Assembly (NCBI RefSeq): GCF_014397005.1
Contig: NZ_JACGWS010000015.1
Span: 1-64,000, forward strand
DNA: 64,000 bases
DNA from: Kordia aestuariivivens
Lineage (GTDB): Bacteria > Bacteroidota > Bacteroidia > Flavobacteriales > Flavobacteriaceae
Direction of reading: 5' to 3'
This document shows positions 34,545 to 43,262 of this stretch, piece after piece. The position numbers and the translations under genes were made by a program. Positions within the stretch are counted from its first letter, which is position 1. Each line of letters opens with the position of its first letter. The notes below the pieces were generated by a model, which did not search any database, was not told the DNA's origin, and saw only the letters and a program-made list of their open reading frames with translations.

Positions 34545-35348
34545 ATGGAAGGAATTCATGAAAAAATAAAGGAGATCATTGATCATTTTCGTCTGAATAA
34601 CAATTCTTTTTCAAAAAGAATAGGAGTGACTAGCACAACAATAGATAGTATTACCAACGGTAGGCCACAGGCAGACGGTTCTCGGAAAAGAACAAAACCT
34701 GGCTATGATTTGTTAACGAGTATCATTAAAGAATTCAATATTAATCCTGAATATTTATTCGGAATGAATTCACAAATGTTTGCTTCTGATAAAAAAGAAT
34801 TTCAAACATATGCTGGAATTCCACAAGTAGTAGCAGTTAATCAAGATGGAGAAGAGAATGTAGTATATGTTCCTGTGAAAGCTAGAGCTGGTTATTTAGA
34901 TGGTTATGGAGATGCAGGATATATTGAAACATTACCATCGTTTAGCATGCCGCACTTAACCAACGGAACGTATCGTTGTTTTGAGGTACAAGGAAATTCC
35001 ATGGTACGTACATTTTTTGATGGCGATTTAGTCTTTGGAAAGTATGTGGAGGATTTAAGCGATATTAAAGATGGTCGTGTGTATATTATTGTAAGTCGTA
35101 ATGACGGAATTGTGCTAAAACGTGTTATTAATAGAATAGAAGAACGCGGAAAGCTAATTTTAAAGTCTGATAATAAAGATGGAAATTACCCTACGTATAC
35201 GATTAATGCAGAAGAAATTATGGAAGTTTGGTATGTAACGATGTTTGCGTCCAAACAAATGCCAGAACCCGTAGATGTCTACGATAGGCTACACGATTTG
35301 GAAAGCAAAATAGTATTGCTTGAAAATGCGTTGCAACAAAAGAATTAA
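34545..35348 (+). CDS. S24 family (CI/LexA-like) self-cleaving repressor
   Basis: This 267-aa protein has an XRE helix-turn-helix (about 5-72: FSKRIGVTSTTIDSITNGR) and a C-terminal S24 peptidase domain. Ser 152 (EVQGNSM) and Lys 192 (VLKRV) are the catalytic pair and Ala115-Gly116 the likely cleavage bond. Such repressors dimerise on operators and self-cleave when RecA filaments form after DNA damage. It is divergent from the small HTH gene and likely autoregulated through the 34454-34525 boxes. A coiled coil ends the protein (YDRLHDLESKIVLLENAL). Confidence 0.9.
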   Translation: MEGIHEKIKEIIDHFRLNNNSFSKRIGVTSTTIDSITNGRPQADGSRKRTKPGYDLLTSIIKEFNINPEYLFGMNSQMFASDKKEFQTYAGIPQVVAVNQDGEENVVYVPVKARAGYLDGYGDAGYIETLPSFSMPHLTNGTYRCFEVQGNSMVRTFFDGDLVFGKYVEDLSDIKDGRVYIIVSRNDGIVLKRVINRIEERGKLILKSDNKDGNYPTYTINAEEIMEVWYVTMFASKQMPEPVDVYDRLHDLESKIVLLENALQQKN

Positions 35349-35370
35349 TACGTTTTATTGAATAAACACA

Positions 35371-35411
35371 AAAAAAGCGAGTTTACAACGATCTGTAAAC
35401 TCGCTTTTTTA
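35371..35411. terminator. Bidirectional terminator between convergent genes
   Basis: AAAGCGAGTTTAC and GTAAACTCGCTTT form a 13-bp perfect stem with A- and T-runs on its flanks. It serves the S24 repressor and the M1 peptidase. Confidence 0.9.
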
Positions 35412-35428
35412 AGTATAAATTTGCTCAG

Positions 35429-37264
35429 TTACTTTCTGGCAACATTGTTTTCTCTGTTAATATCTGCCATCAATTGTGATGGATCAATCTCTACACTTTT
35501 AATGGTTTTGCTTGTTTTTAAAGCATAATACGGATATGCCCAAGCCCAATCAGCTTTTTGAGTCGCTTTTGTTGGTTTTTCTTCTCGCATCATGCGTAAT
35601 GGAATGTAAAAGTTTTCACTAGATCCGTCAGCATAATTTACCGTAAGATCAATAGGCATTGGCATTCTTCCAATACGCTCTAAAACAACAGTATTTCCTT
35701 GGATTTCTTTAACTCCGTAATCAACTGTATTTGTAGTTTGTGCCCAATCCGTTAAGTACCAATCTAAATGAATTCCTGAAACTTTTTCAGCAGTTCTTTT
35801 GATATCATTTGGTGTTGGATGCTTGAATTTGAAATCAGTAAAGTACTTTTTCAATGTTTTTTCCACATTTTCTTTTCCAATTATATATTCTAATTGTGCT
35901 AAGAAAATTTCTCCTTTGCTATAAGCAGAAACACCATACGCTCTGTTGTAATCATACCGATCGGCATGCGTTGTTAATGGTTGCTCTCTACCAGATTTTA
36001 TCAATCTAAAATATGAACTGTACGAACCTTTGTGAGGATTGTCTTTTTTAGTTCCCATATTTTCGTTCATAAAACGATGAGAAATATAGGAAGTAAATCC
36101 TTCGTCCATCCATTCATGCTTGGATTCGTTGGTTGCTAACAAAAACTGAAACCATGTATGTGCCAATTCGTGCGCAGTAACGCCAACTAAACTTCCAAAC
36201 TTTCTTTTTCCGGTAATTAATGTACACATTGCATATTCCATTCCGCCATCGCCACCTTGAATTACAGAGTATTGTTTGTATGGATATTGTCCGATGTATT
36301 TATTATAATACGAAAGCATGTCTGCCGTTTTTGGCTGTAACTTTTTCCAGTTTTCTTTAATAGAAGGATCATTTTTGTAAAGGAAATGTAAGGTTACATC
36401 ATTTTCTCCTTTGTACGTATCGTGTATAAAATCAGGATCGGCTGCCCATGTAAAGTCGTGCACGTTTGGTGCATTAAAGTGCCATGTAAGTGTATTTCCT
36501 TCAGGTCTTTTTACCGTTCCTGTTTCGTAACCGTGCCCAATTTCATTTGGGTTTTGTAAATATCCAGTCCCACCAATAACATAGTTTTTATCAATGGTAA
36601 TTTTTACATCAAAATCTCCCCAAACACCATGAAACTCACGGGCAATATATGGTGGCGTGTGCCAACCTTCAAAATCGTATTCTGCTAATTTAGGATACCA
36701 TTGCGCCATTGACAACGCAACTCCTTCTTTGTTATTTCGTCCAGAACGACGGATTTGCACAGGAACTTGTCCTTCAAAATTCATATCAAACGTAGCAGAT
36801 GTACCAGGTTGAATAGGTTTGGCAAGCGTAACTTCTAAAATAGTTCCTTCGGTGCTGTAGGCTATTTTTTGTCCATTCTGCGTAAGCGAAATCACTTTTA
36901 GATATCCAATTTCTGAATCAGAAAGCTTGCTAATTCTACTACCTATTTTTGGACTTGGATCTGCAATTGTTCTAGAGCGAACGTCCATTTCACTTCCAGG
37001 TTGAAACGCATTAAAGTATAAGTGATAATACACTTTGTCTAAAACGTCTGGCGAATTGTTTGTGTAGACTAATTTTTGCGTTCCTGTATATTGGTAGTTA
37101 TTGACGTTCATGTCAACGTTCATTTTATAATCAACTTGTTGTTGCCAATAGGTTGAAGAAGCACTGTAAGATGTCATGCTGTTGTTCCCTGTCGTCGCTT
37201 GTTGCGCTTTGCAAGCTACAATAGCAAGTATGAGTAGGATACTTATTTTACTGAAAATTTTCAT
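35429..37264 (-). CDS. M1 family aminopeptidase-like metallopeptidase
   Basis: This 611-aa exported protein has a signal peptide with possible lipobox (LAIVACK, Cys 18). An N-terminal beta domain with Q-W-Y-P-K precedes the gluzincin domain: G-G-M-E-Y-A (about 337), H-E-L-A-H-T-W (about 361) and downstream W-M-D-E-G-F-T-S with the third zinc ligand Glu (about 384). It is a zinc aminopeptidase, probably a lipoprotein in the periplasm. It lies 69 bp after the S8 lipoprotein peptidase gene in the same direction. Confidence 0.94.
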   Translation of the reverse strand: MKIFSKISILLILAIVACKAQQATTGNNSMTSYSASSTYWQQQVDYKMNVDMNVNNYQYTGTQKLVYTNNSPDVLDKVYYHLYFNAFQPGSEMDVRSRTIADPSPKIGSRISKLSDSEIGYLKVISLTQNGQKIAYSTEGTILEVTLAKPIQPGTSATFDMNFEGQVPVQIRRSGRNNKEGVALSMAQWYPKLAEYDFEGWHTPPYIAREFHGVWGDFDVKITIDKNYVIGGTGYLQNPNEIGHGYETGTVKRPEGNTLTWHFNAPNVHDFTWAADPDFIHDTYKGENDVTLHFLYKNDPSIKENWKKLQPKTADMLSYYNKYIGQYPYKQYSVIQGGDGGMEYAMCTLITGKRKFGSLVGVTAHELAHTWFQFLLATNESKHEWMDEGFTSYISHRFMNENMGTKKDNPHKGSYSSYFRLIKSGREQPLTTHADRYDYNRAYGVSAYSKGEIFLAQLEYIIGKENVEKTLKKYFTDFKFKHPTPNDIKRTAEKVSGIHLDWYLTDWAQTTNTVDYGVKEIQGNTVVLERIGRMPMPIDLTVNYADGSSENFYIPLRMMREEKPTKATQKADWAWAYPYYALKTSKTIKSVEIDPSQLMADINRENNVARK

Positions 37265-37333
37265 CTATTCGTTTTTAATTTATAGTTCTGTCTGATGGAG
37301 TCATTTAGAAAACCATCGTTTTTTAATTTTCAA

Positions 37334-38956
37334 TTATAATTTTACTTGTCCTCTACTTACTTTATCAGCTAGAATAAGTGCGTTATAAGCGTTTGCAATT
37401 TTTCCAGAGCGTGATGCTTTTGAAAACGGCATAGCTTCTTTAGATTGATCTACAACAACATCTCTGTTGATTGGAAGACCCGATTGCATGATGATTTGTT
37501 TTACTTGAGCCGCTGTTAATTTTGGATATTGTGACCAAACTAATGCTGCAACTCCTGCAACTCCTGGAGAAGCCATCGAAGTTCCGCCAATAGCTTTGTA
37601 TTCGTTTTCTGGGAATGTAGAATATATAGAAGATCCTGGTGCAAAGATATCTACGTTTGTTTGTCCGTAGTTAGAATATCCAGCAACCATTTGCGAACCA
37701 TATTTGTTTTGTAACGCACCAACCGTTAAGAATGTATCGGATACTTCTGCTCCAGTTGTAATTTGATCGTTTGGATAGACTGGTTTTGTGTCTAAGTCTG
37801 TATTTTCGTTTCCAGCTGCATTTACAATTAATACATTGTTTTTTCCCGCGTAAGCGATTGCATCACGAACCCACTCAGAGTTTGGAGAGAAATATTTACC
37901 AAAACTTGTATTGATGATTTGTGCGCCATTGTCAACTGCATAGCGAATTGCCAATGCAACATCTTTATCATATTCGTCTCCGTTTGGAACTGTTCTTACA
38001 GCCATGATAGCAACATTATTTGCAACACCGTTTACACCTTTTCCATTGTTACGTTCTGCAGCAATAATTCCGGCAACGTGTGTTCCGTGAGATTCTGTTT
38101 TCTTTACATGCTTTACATTTCCGTTTCCGTAGTTTGTATCTGTAATATCATTTGGGTCATCGCCAACAGGAGTTCGTCCGTTAAAGTTTGTATTTAGATA
38201 ATAGTTTAAATATTCGCTTACACTTTCGATATCACCTTTTATTGCTTCTTCTACAGCGTCAATTGTTTTATATCTACCATTACCTAAGATTTGTTTTGCG
38301 ATTGCTATTGGTTCTTGTAATGAAGTGTCGGGTGTTTTTATTGCATTTATTTCTTCAATAGAATAATCGTCTTTTTTGAAATACGCTTTTAGTGCCGTAT
38401 TCACTTCTTTTACTTTGCTTAAAATCTGCTCAAGACGTGTTTTTGAACCATTATATTGCTCATATTCTTCGTCCATTTCTGCTTTAGCTTTAGCGTAATC
38501 AGGATGACTTGTTCCTTTTTTTACGATCCGCGTTTTCTCCATGTTTTCGTCATACGAATCACCTAAGAAATTCCAACCATGAATATCATCAATATATCCG
38601 TTTTTGTCATCGTCTTTTCCGTTGTTTGCAATTTCTTTTGGATTGGTCCAAATAACATCGTCTAAATCTTCATGATCAATATCAATTCCAGAATCTAAGA
38701 CAGCGACAATTATTTGCGTTCCTTTTTTCCCTTTGATGATTTCTGCGTATGCTTTGTCAACACTCATTCCAGGAATGGTATCTGCCACCAAATCCTTGTG
38801 TCCCCAAGTTTGTAGTTCTTTTTCAGTAAGCGGAGTTTCTTTTAATGGTGTTAAATCTATGTTTTCAATTGGCGTCGATAGAATAGGTGCTGTACTTCCA
38901 CAACCAGCTAAGATTAGCAGAGAAGCAGCAAAAATTGAGGATTTTAAAAGTTTCAT
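37334..38956 (-). CDS. S8 subtilisin-like peptidase, lipoprotein
   Basis: This 540-aa protein has a lipobox (LLILAGCG, Cys 19). The triad lies in V-A-V-L-D-S-G (Asp 88), S-H-G-T-H-V-A-G (His about 292) and G-G-T-S-M-A-S-P (Ser about 460). Asp and His are about 200 residues apart, against some 40 in typical subtilisins, because of a Lys/Glu-rich helical insert. Neither an N-terminal inhibitor domain nor a T9SS tail is visible. It is probably membrane anchored facing the periplasm. Confidence 0.94.
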   Translation of the reverse strand: MKLLKSSIFAASLLILAGCGSTAPILSTPIENIDLTPLKETPLTEKELQTWGHKDLVADTIPGMSVDKAYAEIIKGKKGTQIIVAVLDSGIDIDHEDLDDVIWTNPKEIANNGKDDDKNGYIDDIHGWNFLGDSYDENMEKTRIVKKGTSHPDYAKAKAEMDEEYEQYNGSKTRLEQILSKVKEVNTALKAYFKKDDYSIEEINAIKTPDTSLQEPIAIAKQILGNGRYKTIDAVEEAIKGDIESVSEYLNYYLNTNFNGRTPVGDDPNDITDTNYGNGNVKHVKKTESHGTHVAGIIAAERNNGKGVNGVANNVAIMAVRTVPNGDEYDKDVALAIRYAVDNGAQIINTSFGKYFSPNSEWVRDAIAYAGKNNVLIVNAAGNENTDLDTKPVYPNDQITTGAEVSDTFLTVGALQNKYGSQMVAGYSNYGQTNVDIFAPGSSIYSTFPENEYKAIGGTSMASPGVAGVAALVWSQYPKLTAAQVKQIIMQSGLPINRDVVVDQSKEAMPFSKASRSGKIANAYNALILADKVSRGQVKL

Positions 38957-38997
38957 TGTGTATTGATTTATGATTCTTAATTTGTGTAAATGTGGGT

Positions 38998-39855
38998 TTA
39001 AAATATATCTTTACAAGTAAATACTTCGTTGAGTCGTACTCCTTTTTCTGTATGTTTTACGGTAATAATTTCGTGATGCGCATCGTGTTCTAAAAACAGG
39101 TAATAGTTATTGTCGGCAGCCATGTTTAAAAACTTTTCTTTTTCATCCAAGCTTAATAAAGGTCGTGTGTCGTAACCCATAACAAATGGAATTGGCAAAT
39201 GTCCAACGGTTGGTAATAAATCAGCCATAAAACAAATTGTTTTTCCGTTGTAATGAATCATTGGAATCATCTGTTTTTCGGTATGACCATTTGCGAAGAA
39301 TACATCAAAACCAAGTGCAGATTTCGTCACCATATCGAGAGTAGGTTGCGCAATAAAATTGAGCTGACCACTTTCTTGCATTGGAATGATATTTTCATGA
39401 AGAAATGATGCTTTTTCTCGTCGGTTTGGAATGGTTGCCCATTGCCAATGATTTTCATTACTCCAAAAACGTGCGTTTTTAAAAGCGGGTTCGTAACCTG
39501 TTCGGTCTTTATTCCATTGAATACTTCCACCACAGTGATCAAAGTGTAAATGTGTCATAAACACATCCGTAATATCATCGTTATGAAAACCGTGTTGTTG
39601 GAGTGATTTTTCAAGAGAATCATCGCCCCAAAGATGGTAATAACCGTAAAACTTATCGCTTTGCTTGTTTCCCATGCCTGTATCGACAAGGATTAATCGG
39701 TTTCCATCTTCAATAAGTAAACAACGCGCTGCAATATCAATCATGTTATTTGCATCCGCAGGATTTGTACGTTGCCACAATGATTTTGGAACTACGCCAA
39801 ACATAGCGCCACCATCTAATTTGAAATTTCCAGCCGCAATTGGATAAAGCTTCAT
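38998..39855 (-). CDS. MBL-fold metallo-hydrolase
   Basis: About 285 aa from the Met that gives MKLYPIAAGNFKLDGG. An upstream ATG at 39891 overlaps the probable promoter (TTAATTTG near 39882). The metal-binding motif T-H-L-H-F-D-H-C-G-G lies at about 101-110, with further ligands in F-A-N-G-H-T and H-D-A-H-H. This is a dinuclear zinc hydrolase of the lactonase/glyoxalase type with unknown substrate. Cytosolic. Confidence 0.92.
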   Translation of the reverse strand: MKLYPIAAGNFKLDGGAMFGVVPKSLWQRTNPADANNMIDIAARCLLIEDGNRLILVDTGMGNKQSDKFYGYYHLWGDDSLEKSLQQHGFHNDDITDVFMTHLHFDHCGGSIQWNKDRTGYEPAFKNARFWSNENHWQWATIPNRREKASFLHENIIPMQESGQLNFIAQPTLDMVTKSALGFDVFFANGHTEKQMIPMIHYNGKTICFMADLLPTVGHLPIPFVMGYDTRPLLSLDEKEKFLNMAADNNYYLFLEHDAHHEIITVKHTEKGVRLNEVFTCKDIF

Positions 39856-39943
39856 ACGATTTTTTCGTTTTTTGGTGTTGCAAATTAACAAAACCGCAAC
39901 AGAAATGCGTGTTTGTTAAGGTTTTATTAAGAAAAACTAAGGC

Positions 39944-42205
39944 TTAAAGAGTACTTTTAAGAATATTTTTTTGCTGAACCACTTTCTTCAAACGCTTTCC
40001 AAAATCAAAAATAACTTTGATTTCTTTGATATTTGCCAAACGTTCTTTCCCGAAAATCAACAAGGCTTTTCCGTTCGATTCTACATGATAATACGGATTG
40101 CTTTCAAAGAAATGTACCAATTCGTCATTGAAGAATGCTTGAATCGCCTTCACATCTTCTCCCAATAAGTAGAAACGATAGGAGAAATCAGTGTGATTTT
40201 CAATCGGAATGTCTTCAAAACCAGCAAACGCATATACTTTTTCTAAAAATCCTTCACGATCAAGAGTAAATTCAGGGATTTCATGATTCAATTCTACATA
40301 CATCATGGTGGTTCGTACAACTTCTTTCGCAATGAATTCTCCTTCTGAAAATTCCAAATCAAACAAACGAATAGAATTGCTATCGTCTGAAAGTTGATTA
40401 TAGGTATGGTTTATTTTTTTCGTTCGGAAGAATAGAAAATCTTCTAAAAAGTGAATTTTTTTATTTCTGTTCGATTCGTAACTAAGCTCATAATCCAATG
40501 CCAATTCTTCAATTGTTTTTTGCCTTCTCGTAAGGTTTGATAATAAACTCGGAATCGGTAAAATACGACGCAACGCAAATGGATGTTTAGAATCGGTTCC
40601 GTGCATATCGAGTCCGATGACTTCAAAATGTCCGCCGCGTTTTGCAAACAATTCTTGGTAGTTGTTGAGGTTTTCCATCACCGTATGATCTACAAATTCA
40701 CACATAGAGAAATCGACAATAACATCGGTATTTTCTGGAATAGCATCCAGTTTATCTTTTAATTTATAATAGTTTAAAAAACTACAAAAATGCTTCACAC
40801 TTAAGAAATAATCATTGCTCGTATCTTGCTCTTTAAACATCAATACGTTGGGTTTCATGAGGTTTCTAAAGAATAATGAAAAGTTTTTATTGATGATAAT
40901 ATGAATGATCAATGTTGTAAAAACACCCGCGGAAATTCCTGTGATCAATCCTACTTTTAAAGTGGTTAAGAGTGTGACGAAAAAGATGATGAGTTGTTCC
41001 TTTCCAATCGAAAATATTTTGGTTACAATATTTGGCGAAGCTAATTTGTACCCCGTATAGACTAAAATTGCCATTAATGCAGGCAATGGAATTCGCGTCA
41101 ATTGTGTACTAAATAGTAGAATGAATAGAATTAAAAAGAACGCATGAAAGAAGTTTGCCGATCGATTGCTTCCGCCATTATTTACATTTACAGAACTTCT
41201 CGCAATTACGGTTACGACATTCAATCCGCCTAAAAATCCACTTCCAATGGTTGCTAAACCTAGTGCTTTTAAATCCTTATTTACGTTGGAACGTCTTTTT
41301 TCTGGATCTAACTTATCAACGGCTTTTATGCTTAATAATGATTCAATACTCGAAATTAACGTCAAGGCAAACACACTTGACCAAAATCCAAATTGACCAA
41401 TTTTTAAAAAGCTAATTTCGGGTAAATCTGTAATGACTTCATTAAAACTAGGAATTGCTGGAATCATGGCGCTTTCCGCGATTGGATTCGGTAAATTCAA
41501 GACCATTTCATAGTAGTAGCTAAAGGCTATGGAGATAATTACAATCCACATGGGCGCCGGCACTAATTGTAAATATTTGTTTCTGATTTTCGGGTAGAAA
41601 ACCATGATGATTAAACTAAAAATTCCCGCTAAAGCAGCATACGTAAGACCCGAATTTTCATAAGAAAACGTTCCGATAATTGTTTTTGGAATTCCAAAGA
41701 GTAACGCCAAAACGCTTCCTTCTTCAAACAATGTAAACGAACCAATACTTAAAGGAATTCCTTGAAACTCTGGATTGGCAAACATAATATGTGTTGATTT
41801 TGCCAAAATAATCAATCCTATGGCCGCCAACATTCCTTGAATTGCGGAAGAAGGGAAAAAGTCGGCTAATTTTCCTAAGCGCAAAAATCCTAAGATTAGT
41901 AATAAAACTCCCGAACAAATAATTGCGCCGTACGCGTCATTGATTCCTAAAGAGCTAATAGCTATTAATAATACACCAACCAAACCGTTTCCAGGTCCAG
42001 TAATAGTGACATAACTTCCACCTAAAAGAGATACAACAATTCCACCAACAACCGCAGCAATAATTCCTGCAATTGGCGGCGCGCCACTTGTCATAGCAAG
42101 TCCCAAACCTAGCGGAAGTGCAATAAGACTCACTACAAAGCCAGAAAATATATTTTTTGGTACTGTTTTTAGAAAATCTTTAAAGGTGTTTTTTTTTGGA
42201 CTCAT
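39944..42205 (-). CDS. SulP family anion transporter with STAS domain
   Basis: This 753-aa protein shows the SulP start (FSGFVVSLIALPLGLGLAM, I-T-G-P-G-N-G), about ten membrane helices to residue 440 and a STAS domain (about 475-565; D-F-S-M-C-E-F-V-D-H). A C-terminal extension of about 190 residues is not part of the usual family. SulP proteins carry bicarbonate or sulfate across the inner membrane. The universal stress protein gene upstream overlaps it by 4 bp, so the two are coupled. Confidence 0.92.
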   Translation of the reverse strand: MSPKKNTFKDFLKTVPKNIFSGFVVSLIALPLGLGLAMTSGAPPIAGIIAAVVGGIVVSLLGGSYVTITGPGNGLVGVLLIAISSLGINDAYGAIICSGVLLLILGFLRLGKLADFFPSSAIQGMLAAIGLIILAKSTHIMFANPEFQGIPLSIGSFTLFEEGSVLALLFGIPKTIIGTFSYENSGLTYAALAGIFSLIIMVFYPKIRNKYLQLVPAPMWIVIISIAFSYYYEMVLNLPNPIAESAMIPAIPSFNEVITDLPEISFLKIGQFGFWSSVFALTLISSIESLLSIKAVDKLDPEKRRSNVNKDLKALGLATIGSGFLGGLNVVTVIARSSVNVNNGGSNRSANFFHAFFLILFILLFSTQLTRIPLPALMAILVYTGYKLASPNIVTKIFSIGKEQLIIFFVTLLTTLKVGLITGISAGVFTTLIIHIIINKNFSLFFRNLMKPNVLMFKEQDTSNDYFLSVKHFCSFLNYYKLKDKLDAIPENTDVIVDFSMCEFVDHTVMENLNNYQELFAKRGGHFEVIGLDMHGTDSKHPFALRRILPIPSLLSNLTRRQKTIEELALDYELSYESNRNKKIHFLEDFLFFRTKKINHTYNQLSDDSNSIRLFDLEFSEGEFIAKEVVRTTMMYVELNHEIPEFTLDREGFLEKVYAFAGFEDIPIENHTDFSYRFYLLGEDVKAIQAFFNDELVHFFESNPYYHVESNGKALLIFGKERLANIKEIKVIFDFGKRLKKVVQQKNILKSTL

Positions 42206-43050
42206 TGAATGATTAGTACGTCAGTTGGCAGTTCGGTTAAAATATGTTCGATGTCATGTGGGAACAATCGGTCCCAAAACGTCATTTTTGTTGGAGCATT
42301 CATAACCAATAAATCGGCGCGCACAACTTGTGCATAATGTCCGATAGAATAGCCTCGTTTTCCAAAAATAGGTTGTGAGTTTATAGTGATGGCTTCCAAA
42401 TATTTTTTTGGAATTTCATTGACAATTTTTTTAATTCTAGTTTCCTCTCTAAGCTTAATACGTTCTTTTACAATGGTAGCTTTTCGTAACGATTTATCAT
42501 CATCAACGTTAATTGCAACTTCTTGTTGACTAATTTCTTCTACAATTGAAATTTTGGATGCGCCTAATGTATGCCCAACATAAAATGCGGATGAAATGGC
42601 TTGTTCTGTTTTTTGATCTTGCAAACCATTTACAACAATGTGTTCACAAGTAATGCGTTCTACAGAAGGTTTTATCATTAATAAAATAGAACAATTTGCT
42701 TTTCGCGTAATTTTTCGCGCAATAGAACCTACATAATATTTCAAGAAGTTTTCGCGCTGTACGGCTCCTAAAATAAGTAAATCAACCTTTTTTTCTTCAC
42801 TTGTAGATAAAATCACATCTACTGGATCGCCCGTTTTAAAAACCAATTCGTACGAAAGGTTTTGTGCAGTAAAAGGTTGTAGAATTTCTTCTAATTCTTG
42901 TTTTTTTTGATCAGATTGCTCGCCAACGTGGATCAATACTAACGTAGCTTTAAAAAGTAAAGCAAGTCTGGCAGATTCATGGATATTAGCTTTCAGATTT
43001 GGAGAAAACGCAACTCCAATTCCGATGATATGAAAAGGTTTTTGGTGCAA
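42202..43050 (-). CDS. Universal stress protein (tandem UspA)
   Basis: This 282-aa protein has two Usp-like halves. The first begins I-I-G-I-G-V-A-F-S-P and carries a nucleotide-loop-like G-A-V-Q-R (about 97) and G-S-I-A-R-K-I (about 108). The second is more diverged and ends near D-V-L-I-I-Q. It overlaps the SulP gene by 4 bp and may regulate that transporter, an inference from coupling. Cytosolic. Confidence 0.85.
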   Translation of the reverse strand: MHQKPFHIIGIGVAFSPNLKANIHESARLALLFKATLVLIHVGEQSDQKKQELEEILQPFTAQNLSYELVFKTGDPVDVILSTSEEKKVDLLILGAVQRENFLKYYVGSIARKITRKANCSILLMIKPSVERITCEHIVVNGLQDQKTEQAISSAFYVGHTLGASKISIVEEISQQEVAINVDDDKSLRKATIVKERIKLREETRIKKIVNEIPKKYLEAITINSQPIFGKRGYSIGHYAQVVRADLLVMNAPTKMTFWDRLFPHDIEHILTELPTDVLIIQ

Positions 43051-43262
43051 AAATGGTTATTTTCTAAAATATTAGATTTTTGAAAGATAGTATTTTTTTG
43101 AAATATCAAACAACCACTTCAATCTTTTTTCCCAGATTTATCAAATTTAGCTTTTTATTGTAACAGATGATTATCAAGACAAGCAACACAACATTTCTTA
43201 AATTCAAACAACAAATGGTATAACTAATCAATTTATTTTACCTTTAAGGCAACAAATATTTT

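Noticed and set aside
34387-34569. 60-residue plus-strand frame before the S24 repressor
   Set aside because: It runs through the operator boxes and promoter elements, is Lys/Ile-rich by base composition, and overlaps the repressor start; probably not coding.
29647-35348. A complete prophage
   Set aside because: Only tail fibres, holin, endolysin and regulators are present; no terminase, portal, capsid, tail tube, tape measure, integrase or replication genes are visible.
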